Below, in pieces: positions 49,081 to 57,316 of a stretch of DNA of 64,000 bases; the first letter of the stretch is position 1, and each line of letters begins with the position of its first letter. Location of the stretch: NCBI RefSeq assembly GCF_003286645.3, contig NZ_CP127382.2, forward strand, positions 1,612,001 through 1,676,000, read 5' to 3'. This DNA comes from Aerococcus tenax (lineage in GTDB: Bacteria > Bacillota > Bacilli > Lactobacillales > Aerococcaceae). The position numbers and the translations under genes are program-made. The notes beneath the pieces are model-generated. The model worked only from the letters and a program-made list of their open reading frames with translations, was not told the origin of the DNA and made no database searches.

Positions 49081-49283
49081 GAAATCAGAAACGCTTTTTC
49101 TCCGCGAATCAGCTCAAAACGTGTATAATCATCAAAGGAGCCCATATCTTTAGGGCTAGACAGGAGCACTAAATTACGGGGCAACTTCTTCATGGCCTTT
49201 TTCAGGTGCAAAACCCCTAGACCACGACTGGTTACATGATTACTTGTTGGTTCAAGCAAAATATAAATATAATTCACAACCAC
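49077..49283 (-). CDS. Short uncharacterised ORF coupled to the next gene
   Basis: A 68-residue ORF (YIYILLEPTSNHVTSRGLG, LKKAMKKLPRNLVLLSSPKD). GTG at 49283 is the likely start, with AGGAGG 6 nt upstream. The translation looks like the first beta-alpha-beta unit of a larger protein. It overlaps the following ORF by 4 nt. It may be a genuine coupled gene or the N-terminal part of a frameshifted gene. Confidence 0.6.
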   Translation of the reverse strand: MVVNYIYILLEPTSNHVTSRGLGVLHLKKAMKKLPRNLVLLSSPKDMGSFDDYTRFELIRGEKAFLIS

Positions 49284-49347
49284 CAGCTCCCTCCTCACAG
49301 TACCATATAATGATACCAAACTTTAGACAGGAGTGACACATCTTTTT

Positions 49348-50058
49348 ATGAAAGGCGCTCATAATATTCACTTGCTCGCCCTCCCCTTCCAAAAACATTA
49401 CTATACTTATCTCTCACAAAGGCCGATCAAAGGGGCGATTATGGTCCATGACCTCCCTATCGCCTATCACAACTTAGTCAACCAAGTTAATGGCGGCTAT
49501 AGCTCTAAGGGCTATTTCAAAAGCCCTAAACCCAGTCCTGATGCCCTGGATGCCGTCTACATTCCCTATATTGCCGGACTCTATCCCAGACCCGTCAACC
49601 GCCCCTACCTGGTCCCCAACCTTTTGGACCAAGAGAGTTTCCAATTTTCCCAGGAATTGGGCGACCATGACATTATCTTCTATGAAGACCAGGCCGCGGT
49701 GGCCTACCTAGCCTTCCCCAAAAACTTAAAGGAAAGCCAGAGTGAGCCTAAAGTTTACTATCAGAATTTTGCCACTGGACAAAAACTCCTACTGGCTGAA
49801 GACTTTCAAACTTTTCTTAGCCTGGGGCAAAAACGGCACTTTCCCCTACCCGCTCCCCCGATCGATAGCTACCACCGGGCTAACGCCGCCTTTCTCCACG
49901 TCAATGGTGTGGCTGATTTAGACAGGCTCCTCAAACGTTACCGGCGCCATCCCAACCAGGCCTGGTTTTTAAAATGGGTCACTTACTTTAGCCAGCACCC
50001 AGAGGAAAGCTACCGTGACCTGACCCAGGCCTACCTCAAAGACTTGGAAAAGAAATAA
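49348..50058 (+). CDS. Uncharacterised protein
   Basis: A 236-residue soluble protein on the plus strand, divergent from the ddl operon. I recognise no family. It contains GAIMVHDLPIAYHNLVNQVNGG, YIPYIAGLYPRPVNRPYLVPNLLD, YHRANAAFLHVNG and a basic helical C-terminus. ATG at 49348 is the better start by sequence, although its spacing to AGGAG (14 nt) is long; GTG at 49333 overlaps that site. A strong terminator follows. Confidence 0.75.
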   Translation: MKGAHNIHLLALPFQKHYYTYLSQRPIKGAIMVHDLPIAYHNLVNQVNGGYSSKGYFKSPKPSPDALDAVYIPYIAGLYPRPVNRPYLVPNLLDQESFQFSQELGDHDIIFYEDQAAVAYLAFPKNLKESQSEPKVYYQNFATGQKLLLAEDFQTFLSLGQKRHFPLPAPPIDSYHRANAAFLHVNGVADLDRLLKRYRRHPNQAWFLKWVTYFSQHPEESYRDLTQAYLKDLEKK

Positions 50059-50090
50059 ATCACCAACAATCGCTCGAGTCAGACAGCAAA

Positions 50091-50138
50091 ACACCTTAAG
50101 AAGACTGCTTCAATCAAGCCTTCTTAAGGTGTTTTTTT
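50091..50138 (+). terminator. Terminator of the 49348-50058 gene
   Basis: ACACCTTAAGAAG pairs perfectly with CTTCTTAAGGTGT, followed by seven T. Confidence 0.93.
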
Positions 50139-50240
50139 GCTTGTGTTTAATGCCAAGTTTCATCCGCTAGTCCAGATTAGTCAGGCTTAGGCTTATTATT
50201 GACTAGCCGGGAGAAGTGAATACTCAATGAGTAAAATTCT

Positions 50241-50255
50241 TTGAAAGCGCTGTTT
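50241..50255 (+). promoter_or_regulatory. Possible catabolite-responsive element (cre)
   Basis: TTGAAAGCGCTGTTT matches the CcpA cre consensus WTGNAANCGNWNNCW with one mismatch. It lies 65 nt upstream of the 30-residue membrane peptide gene. Confidence 0.4.
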
Positions 50256-50319
50256 TTTGTTAGGCTAAGGATGTAACAATTATGTCATAAAAAGCCATTC
50301 ATTAAGAGGAGGAAAACTT

Positions 50320-50412
50320 ATGAAAGAGAACAATAACAATACCCTGCGCTATGTTTTAATCTTTGTGGTGGGTTTAATCATCGGCTTATTAATTAGAAGT
50401 TTATTTATGTAA
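50320..50412 (+). CDS. 30-residue single-helix membrane peptide
   Basis: A short ORF with ATG 7 nt after AGGAGG. The peptide has a polar N-terminus (MKENNNNTLRY) and one hydrophobic helix (VLIFVVGLIIGLLI), ending RSLFM. It has its own downstream terminator and a possible cre site upstream. Too short for homology calls; the strong binding site and tidy context argue that it is real. It could be a small membrane regulator or a type I toxin-like peptide, although no antisense RNA could be confirmed. Confidence 0.65.
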   Translation: MKENNNNTLRYVLIFVVGLIIGLLIRSLFM

Positions 50413-50423
50413 TCGCGACAATC

Positions 50424-50466
50424 AAAAAACTGCCCCCTGTCAAATAGACAAGCGGCAGTTTTTTAT
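50424..50466 (+). terminator. Bidirectional terminator between the small peptide gene and the sortase gene
   Basis: AAAAAACTGCC and GGCAGTTTTTT, with an inner CTGTC/GACAAG stem, between convergent genes. Confidence 0.9.
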
Positions 50467-50496
50467 GTTGGGGGATAAATTCCTAAAAATCGCTGT

Positions 50497-51204
50497 TTAG
50501 CTGAAGTATTCAATCACTTCTTTAGGCGCCTTCTCAAATGGCCATTGTTTAACCAACTTTCCTTGGACGATATAACGCATGGCGGCGGAAGTGGATTCTT
50601 CACAAGTCACTAGGGTCACTATCGGCTCCTTGGATTCAAGCGTCACCATATCTACCCGACTAGGATCGGTTTTTTGGGCATAGAAGGTTTCATACTCATA
50701 AATGTTCTTCATATCAGTCAAGTAAATCTTATCCCCTAAAGAAGTATTTTCCACCATAGGGGAGAGCAACAAGCCTGGCGCAATCGCATCCATATTATGA
50801 CTAGCCAAGGGGTAATTATTAACCCCCATCTCTTGGTTGGGGTAAAAGGTTCCTGCCCCACTCAAAAGAACACTCTCGCTTAAGCCATTCATGACCGAAA
50901 TCGAAATATTTTGTTTGGGCATAGCCAAGGCTCCGATCACATTGAGTTCGTCACTGCCCTCACGGATTCGTTTCCGGGCTGCCCGGACCATTTCAGGGGT
51001 TACCATAGTCACTTGGTTAGGGTCGTAGTTCCCTGAGTTATCTTCCTGGTTCTTGAGGACTTGATCACGGTCGACATTGCTTAGGGCATAAGTTTTTTGG
51101 TTGATATACACTTGCACAGCGGGAACATATTGGTAAATGATAAAACCGATTCCTACAAGAATCAGGAGAATGCCCAATATGCGGCTCCAGTTAATCTTCT
51201 TCAT
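50497..51204 (-). CDS. srtA: Class A sortase
   Basis: Membrane-bound transpeptidase that anchors LPxTG surface proteins to peptidoglycan. The 235-residue protein has an N-terminal membrane helix (ILGILLILVGIGFIIYQYV). The catalytic His is in PLASHNM (near 144), the Cys in TLVTCEE (near 205) and the Arg in AMRYIV (near 213), so the triad is complete. No LPxTG substrate gene is in the window. It has its own promoter. Confidence 0.92.
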   Translation of the reverse strand: MKKINWSRILGILLILVGIGFIIYQYVPAVQVYINQKTYALSNVDRDQVLKNQEDNSGNYDPNQVTMVTPEMVRAARKRIREGSDELNVIGALAMPKQNISISVMNGLSESVLLSGAGTFYPNQEMGVNNYPLASHNMDAIAPGLLLSPMVENTSLGDKIYLTDMKNIYEYETFYAQKTDPSRVDMVTLESKEPIVTLVTCEESTSAAMRYIVQGKLVKQWPFEKAPKEVIEYFS

Positions 51205-51254
51205 AATAACTCCTTTATTTGGCCTAACGAAATCGTTCTAATTATTACCCACCT

Positions 51255-51283
51255 ATTATAAAAAAACAAGTCAGGAAGGTGAA
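51255..51283 (-). promoter_or_regulatory. Promoter of the sortase gene
   Basis: TTCACC (51278-51283), 17-nt spacer, TATAAT (51255-51260) on the minus strand, 51 nt before the sortase ATG. Confidence 0.6.
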
Positions 51284-51349
51284 GTAAAGACTTTTATAGA
51301 AAAGTTTAAGTAAATCCTTAAGAATTCATAAGCGGAAGTCACCAGGTAT

Positions 51350-51380
51350 AAAAAAAGAGCTTGACATGAATGGCAAGCTC
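51350..51380 (-). terminator. Terminator after rpmE2
   Basis: GAGCTTG pairs with CAAGCTC and seven T follow on the minus strand. Confidence 0.88.
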
Positions 51381-51395
51381 CTTTTTGTAATCTTA

Positions 51396-51662
51396 TTAGT
51401 CTTTTTTGGCGTTGGCGTCGGCAAAACCGTATTTCTTGTTGAAACGGTCCACACGTCCATCGGCTTGAGTGAATTTTTGACGTCCGGTATAGAATGGGTG
51501 GGAGTCGGAAGAAATTTCCACACGAATCAATGGATAAGTGTTGCCGTCTTCCCATTCAACGGTTTCATCAGAAGTTTTTGTGGAACCAGATAGGAATTTA
51601 AAACCTGTACTTGTGTCCATAAAAACGACTGGATGGTAATCTGGATGGATATTTTGTTTCAT
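51396..51662 (-). CDS. rpmE2: 50S ribosomal protein L31 type B
   Basis: An 88-residue ribosomal protein starting [20 protein letters not shown] and containing [14 protein letters not shown]. The zinc-binding cysteines of the C+ form are absent, which marks the type B form. It follows rho, as in Bacilli. Confidence 0.95.
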   Translation of the reverse strand: MKQNIHPDYHPVVFMDTSTGFKFLSGSTKTSDETVEWEDGNTYPLIRVEISSDSHPFYTGRQKFTQADGRVDRFNKKYGFADANAKKD

Positions 51663-51766
51663 TAGTCGTCTACTCTCCTTTGCGCCCTAAATCTTTTTCA
51701 ATTTAGAGATTATTTTTACATAACAGCAATATATTATCACAGAGTTTTTTTGATTTCAAGACTTTT

Positions 51767-53068
51767 TTATTTTTCTTTCAACGCTTGACCAAAAGAAGCC
51801 AAGCGTTCGATAAATTGTTGGTTAGTCTGGGTTTGTGATAACTCATGGATGAAGCTCTCGGTATACTCTTGGCTATTCCCCTGCATGCCTTGGCGGAGTT
51901 GCCAGAGGGCTTCTAGGGCTTGGTCACTTAAGAGTAGTTCTTCCTTGCGGGTGCCGGATTTCTTAATATCAATGGCTGGGAAAATCCGACGCTCGGCCAG
52001 TTGCCGGGACAGGTGTAATTCCATATTGCCGGTGCCCTTGAATTCTTCATAGATCATGTCATCCATCCGCGACCCGGTATCGGTTAAGGCGGTAGCTAGG
52101 ATGGTCAAAGAGCCGCCATCTTCAATATTTCTAGCGGAACCGAAGAAGCGCTTGGGGCCGTATAAGGCAGCCGGATCCAACCCTCCGGATAGGGTCCGAC
52201 CAGACGGGGGTTCAATCAAGTTATAGGCCCGGGCTAAACGGGTGATGGAATCCATTAAGACGATGACATCCCGCTTATCTTCGACCAAACGCCGGGCCCG
52301 TCCCAAGACCAATTCAGCCACCCGGACATGGTTATCAGGTTTTTGGTCGAAGGTTGAGCTGACCACTTCCCCTTGGACACTGCGCTCGAGGTCAGTCACT
52401 TCCTCAGGACGTTCATCGATTAAGAGAATAATTAATTCTGCTTCGGGATAGTTTTCACTAATACCGTTGGCGATTTCTTTTAATAAGACAGTCTTGCCTG
52501 CCTTGGGAGGGGCCGCAATTAAGCCCCGTTGGCCGAAACCGACTGGGGCGATGAGGTCAATCATCCGGGTAGATAGGCGCTTAGGCGCCGATTCTAGGCG
52601 CAGGGCCTGGTCAGGATAGATAGGCGTTAGGGCGGGGAAGTGCGAGCGCTGTTTAGCTTCTTCTGGGTCCTTGCCGTTAACCCCATAAACATGCATCAAA
52701 CCCAGATAGCGTTCATTGTTCTTAGGCGGCCGGGCAGTCCCAGAGACCAAGTCTCCATTCCGTAAGCCAAAACGCTTCATTTGCGAGCTAGAAATATAAA
52801 TATCCTCCTGGCTAGGAGAATAGTTAATTGGGCGCAAGAAACCAAATTCATTGCCGGTAATATCCAAGATGCCCTCAACTGAAAAATAGCCCTGGCTTTT
52901 TTCTTGGGCCCGAATAACAGCCAGGATCAGTTCCTTTTTATTCATCTGACTATAATAGGGAATCTTATATTCCTTGGCATAGTCATAGATTTGCTTGAGG
53001 GTGAGGCCTTCCAGATCTTCCCAGGTTAAGAGCTCATCTTTTTCAAATTTTGCTTTCTTCTTAGTCAT
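51767..53068 (-). CDS. rho: Transcription termination factor Rho
   Basis: Hexameric RNA-dependent ATPase that ends transcripts. The 433-residue protein has an N-terminal Rho_N domain (LTWEDLEGLTLKQIYDYAKEY), an RNA-binding OB domain (GILDITGNEFGFLRP), Walker A APPKAGKT, VIVLMDSITRLARAYN and the GTGNMELHLSR region. The ATG at 53068 has AAAGG 6 nt upstream. It lies 31 nt after murA. Confidence 0.97.
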   Translation of the reverse strand: MTKKKAKFEKDELLTWEDLEGLTLKQIYDYAKEYKIPYYSQMNKKELILAVIRAQEKSQGYFSVEGILDITGNEFGFLRPINYSPSQEDIYISSSQMKRFGLRNGDLVSGTARPPKNNERYLGLMHVYGVNGKDPEEAKQRSHFPALTPIYPDQALRLESAPKRLSTRMIDLIAPVGFGQRGLIAAPPKAGKTVLLKEIANGISENYPEAELIILLIDERPEEVTDLERSVQGEVVSSTFDQKPDNHVRVAELVLGRARRLVEDKRDVIVLMDSITRLARAYNLIEPPSGRTLSGGLDPAALYGPKRFFGSARNIEDGGSLTILATALTDTGSRMDDMIYEEFKGTGNMELHLSRQLAERRIFPAIDIKKSGTRKEELLLSDQALEALWQLRQGMQGNSQEYTESFIHELSQTQTNQQFIERLASFGQALKEK

Positions 53069-53099
53069 AGGCACCCTTTCTTATAAGGAGTAGAGGCCC

Positions 53100-54365
53100 T
53101 TAGTCGTCGATATCAACCAGGTCGATCTTGGCTCCTAATTTCTGTAATTTTTCACAAATGTTATCGTAACCCCGTAAGATGTGCTCCGCCCCATAGAGGT
53201 CGGTCCGTCCAGAAGCAGCCAAGCCGGCATTGATCAAACAAGCCCCTGCTCTCAGATCAGAGGCAGTGACCTTGGTACCGGTTAAGGACTTAGGACCCTT
53301 GATATGGATGGTGTCGTCTACCACATGGATATCGGCTCCCATCCGTTGTAATTCAGGGACATGGTTGACCCGTTTAGGATAGATGGTGTCCTCGATCACG
53401 CCACTACCATGGGCAGTGATCAAGAGCGGGGTTATCGGTTGCTGGAGGTCGGTGGCAAAGCCGGGATAAGCCGCGGTTTTAATATTGACCATCTCCAAGT
53501 CATCAGATTGGGGATGGACATAGATCTTGTCTTCGTAAACATCCATCTTGACGCCCATTTCGCCCATTTTAGCTACTAAACCTTCAATATGTTCAAAGAT
53601 CACGTTCTTCACATAAACCCCTTGGCCAACCAGGGCAGCGGCAGTGAGATAGGTTCCCGCTTCAATCCGGTCGGGGATAATGGCATGGCTGACCCCGTGT
53701 AAGTGGTCAACCCCTTCGATCCGGATGGTCGAGGTCCCTACCCCTTTAATGTTAGCCCCCATTTTATTTAAAAGGGTAGCCACGTCAATAATTTCAGGCT
53801 CCCGGGCGGCGTTATCGATCACCGTTTGCCCCTTAGCCTTGACAGCCGCTAACATAATATTAATAGTCGCTCCGACACTAACGACATCCAGGTAAATATC
53901 AGCCCCAGTTAAGCCATTAGGGGTGGAAAAGTGGATGGCGCCATTTTCGCTTTCAATCTTAGCGCCTAGGGCTTCAAAGCCCTTAATATGGAGGTCAATA
54001 GGACGGGGACCGAGGGAACAACCACCTGGTAGCCCCACGGTGCCCTCGCCATATTTAGCCAGTAAGGCCCCCATAAAATAGTAGGAAGCCCGTAAACTTT
54101 GAATCTTCCCTTCAGGCATGGGGATATTTTCCATTTGGCTAGGGTCAATACGTAGGACGTGCTCTTGGAAATCAGCACTCACATTAAAGTCTCTTAAAAT
54201 ACTAATCAGCGAATCAACATCATCAATCGTTGGAACAGCCTCTAAGACAACAGGACTATCTGCCAGAATAGCAGCAGGAATCAGCGCCACTGTACTATTC
54301 TTAGCCCCAGAAACTAACACTTCTCCGCTAAGTGGTCGTCCGCCTTCGATAATAAATTTTTTCAT
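53100..54365 (-). CDS. murA: UDP-N-acetylglucosamine 1-carboxyvinyltransferase
   Basis: First committed step of peptidoglycan synthesis and the fosfomycin target. The 421 residues show [15 protein letters not shown] at the N-terminus and the catalytic cysteine in [13 protein letters not shown] (near 115), so the fosfomycin-sensitive cysteine is present. Bacilli often carry two murA paralogues; the neighbouring rho and rpmE suggest the murAA/murZ-type locus. The binding site AAAGG is 15 nt away, longer than usual. Confidence 0.95.
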   Translation of the reverse strand: MKKFIIEGGRPLSGEVLVSGAKNSTVALIPAAILADSPVVLEAVPTIDDVDSLISILRDFNVSADFQEHVLRIDPSQMENIPMPEGKIQSLRASYYFMGALLAKYGEGTVGLPGGCSLGPRPIDLHIKGFEALGAKIESENGAIHFSTPNGLTGADIYLDVVSVGATINIMLAAVKAKGQTVIDNAAREPEIIDVATLLNKMGANIKGVGTSTIRIEGVDHLHGVSHAIIPDRIEAGTYLTAAALVGQGVYVKNVIFEHIEGLVAKMGEMGVKMDVYEDKIYVHPQSDDLEMVNIKTAAYPGFATDLQQPITPLLITAHGSGVIEDTIYPKRVNHVPELQRMGADIHVVDDTIHIKGPKSLTGTKVTASDLRAGACLINAGLAASGRTDLYGAEHILRGYDNICEKLQKLGAKIDLVDIDD

Positions 54366-54748
54366 TTCGTTGATAAAATTCCTTTCACAAGTGAGGATTT
54401 GAGGATTGGGGGGTAAAATAATTATACTGATTTATTGTATACTAAAATACCAAGTCAGTCTATATCGATGTATTCTCGCTTTTAAGTTATTCTGGCTTAA
54501 ATCTTTTTCTTAGTAAAAGTAAAAATAAAAGCAAATCCAATCCCTTTCTCTCCCTAAAAGCCCTTGGTATCAAGCCTAATGCCCTCTCAATCAAAACAAG
54601 ATCCAACTAATGAAATCGATCACAAGATCATCCAGCAGTTAAAGCCCTGATAAAAGCCCTCAAAAAATTCTTAATAAAAAATTTAGCCTTTTTAACAGCT
54701 AAATTGAAAACCCCCAATACTCTTTCTAAAAAACTTTGTGAAGGAAAA
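54366..54748. other. AT-rich spacer upstream of murA
   Basis: It contains a TATAAT on the minus strand near 54422 that could serve murA, and otherwise AT-rich sequence without a convincing ORF or hairpin. The repeats begin at 54749. Confidence 0.4.
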
Positions 54749-54915
54749 GAGTGCGACGAGTGTGCCAAAAGGCAAGACCGCTACGCATACTATATCTGTA
54801 ACTCGCTCCGCTTCGAACAGCTATAGCAACTGGAGCTAAAGGACAAAAGATTTATCAAAGAGAATTCGTTGACCTTTAGTGAAGTGGACGCTTGCCTTGC
54901 ACCCGGAGCAGGTTT
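54749..54915 (+). repeat. A-type long-hairpin element carrying an inserted 49-bp module
   Basis: It runs from GAGTGCGAC to AGCAGGTTT. AAGGCAAG pairs with CTTGCCTT after a GCCAA bulge, and CTAAAGG pairs with CCTTTAG. Compared with copy 1 (258-378), GGCAAGACC and ACTGGAGC are separated by exactly 49 extra bases (54780-54828). Confidence 0.8.
54780..54828 (+). repeat. 49-bp hairpin module, copy 1
   Basis: It starts GCTACGCATAC and ends CTATAGCA. CTATATCTGT pairs with ACAGCTATAG (9 of 10 positions) around a 17-nt loop rich in CTCGC and CTTCGA. The second copy is at 62445-62493. Confidence 0.8.
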
Positions 54916-54920
54916 GAAAA

Positions 54921-55034
54921 GGATGTGAGGACGCCGTCAGAGACTTGAATTGCTGGAGGAAAATATCATAAGCACAGGGAGCTGTGCGTTGGGATTTTCT
55001 GAAGCAACTTCAAGGCTGGCGTCCGAGCTCAACT
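54921..55034 (+). repeat. B-type long-hairpin element
   Basis: It starts GGATGTGAG and ends CCGAGCTCAACT. GGACGCC pairs with GGCGTCC, the bulge is GTCAG, ACTTGAA pairs with TTCAAG, TTGCT with AGCAA and GAAAAT with ATTTTC, with an inner GCACAG/CTGTGC hairpin. A 15-nt stub of an A-type element follows (55038-55052, GAGTGCGACAAGCGC). Confidence 0.75.
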
Positions 55035-55076
55035 AAAGAGTGCGACAAGCGCAAAAAGAGGAGAAACTTAATATAC

Positions 55077-55101
55077 AAAAAAGACTGGTTTTATACCAGC
55101 C
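55077..55101 (-). terminator. Terminator after rpoE
   Basis: GGCTGGT pairs with ACCAGTC (one wobble), followed by six T on the minus strand. Confidence 0.85.
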
Positions 55102-55137
55102 TTCTTAACTTTGGTCACACGTTTTTTCGATAAATTA

Positions 55138-55779
55138 TTAGAAGTCGTGGTCGTCTTCCTCTTCGTCTTCCAAGTCCTCATCATCGAGAATGGTTAAGTC
55201 GCCTTCCAGACCATCTTCTAAGTCATCTTCAGTTTCATCATCACCTAACTCATCCAAGTCCGATTGATAATCTTTCAATTCGTCATTTTCGTCACTATCT
55301 TCATCGTCGTCATCCACGTCGACATCGTCATAGTCTGCTTCATCGTAATCGTCATCATCAAAGTCTGCTTCATAAGCATCAACATCTTCTGGATCATCAG
55401 CATTGTAGTCGATCATGTCCTCATTGCCTTCATCAAAGACATTGACTTTCTTACGACGGGAAGTCTTATGTTTTTCTTTGATATCTTCATCATCCATGGA
55501 AGAAACAATGGCTTCGTTAATGGAATCAATTGGGTACCAAGCCCGTAAGCCCCAGCGGTTTTCACCCAAGGAAATGAAACTCCCATCAGTATTTAATTCG
55601 GTATAGAAGGTGACCATGCGTTGAGCCACTTGGTCATCGGTCAAGTCAAGATATTCTTGCACAGCTGCTAATAATTGATTGAAATCATAAACTTCATTAC
55701 TCTCAGCCAAAATTTCATAAGCCACTTCTAATAAAGACAGCTCCTCCTTATTTTGGTGGTCTAGGCGTTGTAAGTTCAC
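55138..55779 (-). CDS. rpoE: DNA-directed RNA polymerase delta subunit
   Basis: Firmicutes-specific polymerase subunit that speeds recycling and increases specificity. The 213 residues have an N-terminal HARE-type winged domain (ELSLLEVAYEILAESNEVYDFNQLL, GENRWGLRAWYPID) and a long tail of almost only Asp and Glu from about residue 118 on. The start is GTG at 55779 with AAAGG 11 nt upstream. It follows the DUF1934 gene by 48 nt. Confidence 0.95.
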   Translation of the reverse strand: MNLQRLDHQNKEELSLLEVAYEILAESNEVYDFNQLLAAVQEYLDLTDDQVAQRMVTFYTELNTDGSFISLGENRWGLRAWYPIDSINEAIVSSMDDEDIKEKHKTSRRKKVNVFDEGNEDMIDYNADDPEDVDAYEADFDDDDYDEADYDDVDVDDDDEDSDENDELKDYQSDLDELGDDETEDDLEDGLEGDLTILDDEDLEDEEEDDHDF

Positions 55780-55827
55780 TCAAGCGTCATCCTTTCAGGC
55801 TAAAAAATTTGTCATACTCTATCTATT

Positions 55828-56268
55828 TTACACTACATCATAAGTATATTTCAATTGCAATTGATATTGACCCAATTCTTGGTCCAAGTCTTCAAAAATT
55901 CGGTAGTGACAGTTAATCCTGCCCCCTCCTTCAAACTCTTCCACCTTGAGCTGGTCCAGTTCACTGGCCAGGCTTAAGTTAGGCAAACCCTTGATCCGGT
56001 AGAGAAAGCTCTGCCTTTTTCCCAATGCTAAGGGGATAGTGGCCTGGACAGATTGACCTGAGCGCTTAATGGTTAGGCCCTGCTTGTGGTCAAACTTCAA
56101 CCGCACCCGGCTCTTAGCTCCTTGAAAATCTTCTTCATATTCAATAAAGAAAGCATGGGGGTGGGCAAAGTAAGTGCCTTTTTGGTCGATGATCAGTTCC
56201 TGCTTTTCCCCCGCTTGCTTGATGTGGTTGACGCCACGGATATGAATGGTCTCCTTCATTCTGCTCAT
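55828..56268 (-). CDS. DUF1934 protein (YwiB-like)
   Basis: A 146-residue calycin-like beta-barrel protein (IHIRGVNHIKQAGEKQELIIDQKGTYF, FFIEYEE, LPLSLA-type and YRIFEDLDQELGQYQLQLKYTYDV). Its place just before rpoE matches Bacilli. Function is unknown. The ATG has GAGGTG 5 nt upstream. Confidence 0.85.
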   Translation of the reverse strand: MSRMKETIHIRGVNHIKQAGEKQELIIDQKGTYFAHPHAFFIEYEEDFQGAKSRVRLKFDHKQGLTIKRSGQSVQATIPLALGKRQSFLYRIKGLPNLSLASELDQLKVEEFEGGGRINCHYRIFEDLDQELGQYQLQLKYTYDVV

Positions 56269-56413
56269 TAGTCCACCTCTTCACTCTTTCACTGTTTGTT
56301 ACTAATCAGTCTATTTCTCTTCATTGAGTATAGCATAGGTGAATTTTTTTAATAAAGTCAAGGCTTTTTCCTGGTTGTCTAGTCACTGAGAGGGGCTTTG
56401 TTTATTCACTTTA

Positions 56414-56422
56414 TGCTATAAT
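56414..56422 (+). promoter_or_regulatory. Extended -10 promoter of the lipoyl transferase operon
   Basis: TGCTATAAT on the plus strand, 27 nt before the start codon. Confidence 0.55.
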
Positions 56423-56449
56423 ATAGGCAAATTATCGAGGAGGGATTGC

Positions 56450-57310
56450 ATGTTAATCAAGAATTATCTTCATCAAGGGCCAGGGCTCAGAATCGCCCGT
56501 CTCAATGTGCACTACGCCAAGGAGACGCCCTTACTCCCTTTTGCCGTTGACGACTACCTATTAAATGGTCTCAACAAGGAAGCCCTCCCCTACGATTTGA
56601 TTTTACACACCTGGACCACCGACCCCACCCTGATTCTTGGTATGCAGGACACCCGCCTGCCCTACCTGGACCAAGCCCTAGCAGCCGTCGAAGAAAAAAC
56701 CCCCTACCAAGCGGTGGTGCGTCCGGCCGGGGGACTGGCGGTCATTAGTGAACCTGGGGTAGTGAATTATACCCTCCACCTGGGCCCCCATAGTTATCCC
56801 GATAAGCTAAGCATTGACCAGGCCTACCAAATCAAGGTCCAACTCCTCCAGGACTTACTGGCCCCCTACCAATTGCAACTAACCACCGGGGAAGTCAGTG
56901 ATTCCTACTGCCCGGGTAAATTTGATGTCAGCTTGGCAGGTAAAAAAATTGCCGGCATTGCCCAAAGACGGATTGGCGGGGCCATTGGAATCTTTACTTA
57001 CCTTTCCCTTTATGGCCAGCAAGATTACCGTGGTCAAGTGGTGAAAAACTTCTACCAATTAGGTAAACAAAACCAAGCGACAAAAACCAAGTACCCTATC
57101 ATTAACCCCGATAGCATGGCCAACCTCAAGGCGAGCCTGCCCAGAATCCAAAGCACTGACCAAGTGACCGAGGCCCTGGAAGGAGTCATTAGCCAAGACT
57201 TAGGGACTTCTTTTGAAGAGATTGACTTGGCGACTTTAGACCAAAAGATCTTACATGACCAGGTCCAACGCATGATCAAACGTAACCAACGTTTAACTGA
57301 AGGAAGGTAG
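56450..57310 (+). CDS. Lipoate/octanoate transferase (LipL-like)
   Basis: A 286-residue protein of the BPL/LplA/LipB fold. It has DPTLILGMQDTRLPYLDQA, the substrate loop VVRPAGGLAVIS and DSYCPGKFDVSLAGKKIAGIAQRR. The cysteine in SYCPGKFD is at the place of the catalytic Cys of LipL/LipM amidotransferases, so octanoyl or lipoyl transfer is more likely than ATP-dependent ligation. The ATG follows GAGGAGG by 7 nt. The HD phosphohydrolase starts 6 nt downstream. Confidence 0.88.
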   Translation: MLIKNYLHQGPGLRIARLNVHYAKETPLLPFAVDDYLLNGLNKEALPYDLILHTWTTDPTLILGMQDTRLPYLDQALAAVEEKTPYQAVVRPAGGLAVISEPGVVNYTLHLGPHSYPDKLSIDQAYQIKVQLLQDLLAPYQLQLTTGEVSDSYCPGKFDVSLAGKKIAGIAQRRIGGAIGIFTYLSLYGQQDYRGQVVKNFYQLGKQNQATKTKYPIINPDSMANLKASLPRIQSTDQVTEALEGVISQDLGTSFEEIDLATLDQKILHDQVQRMIKRNQRLTEGR

Positions 57311-57316
57311 TTATTT

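Noticed and set aside
54749-55052. Insertion sequence remnant with transposase
   Set aside because: No ORF in or near the repeats resembles a transposase. The structure is a non-coding hairpin element, so a MITE-like origin remains only a hypothesis.
55264-55548. Plus-strand ORF rich in Ile and Val opposite rpoE
   Set aside because: It is the reverse reading of the Asp/Glu codon tract of the delta subunit and has no ribosome binding site.
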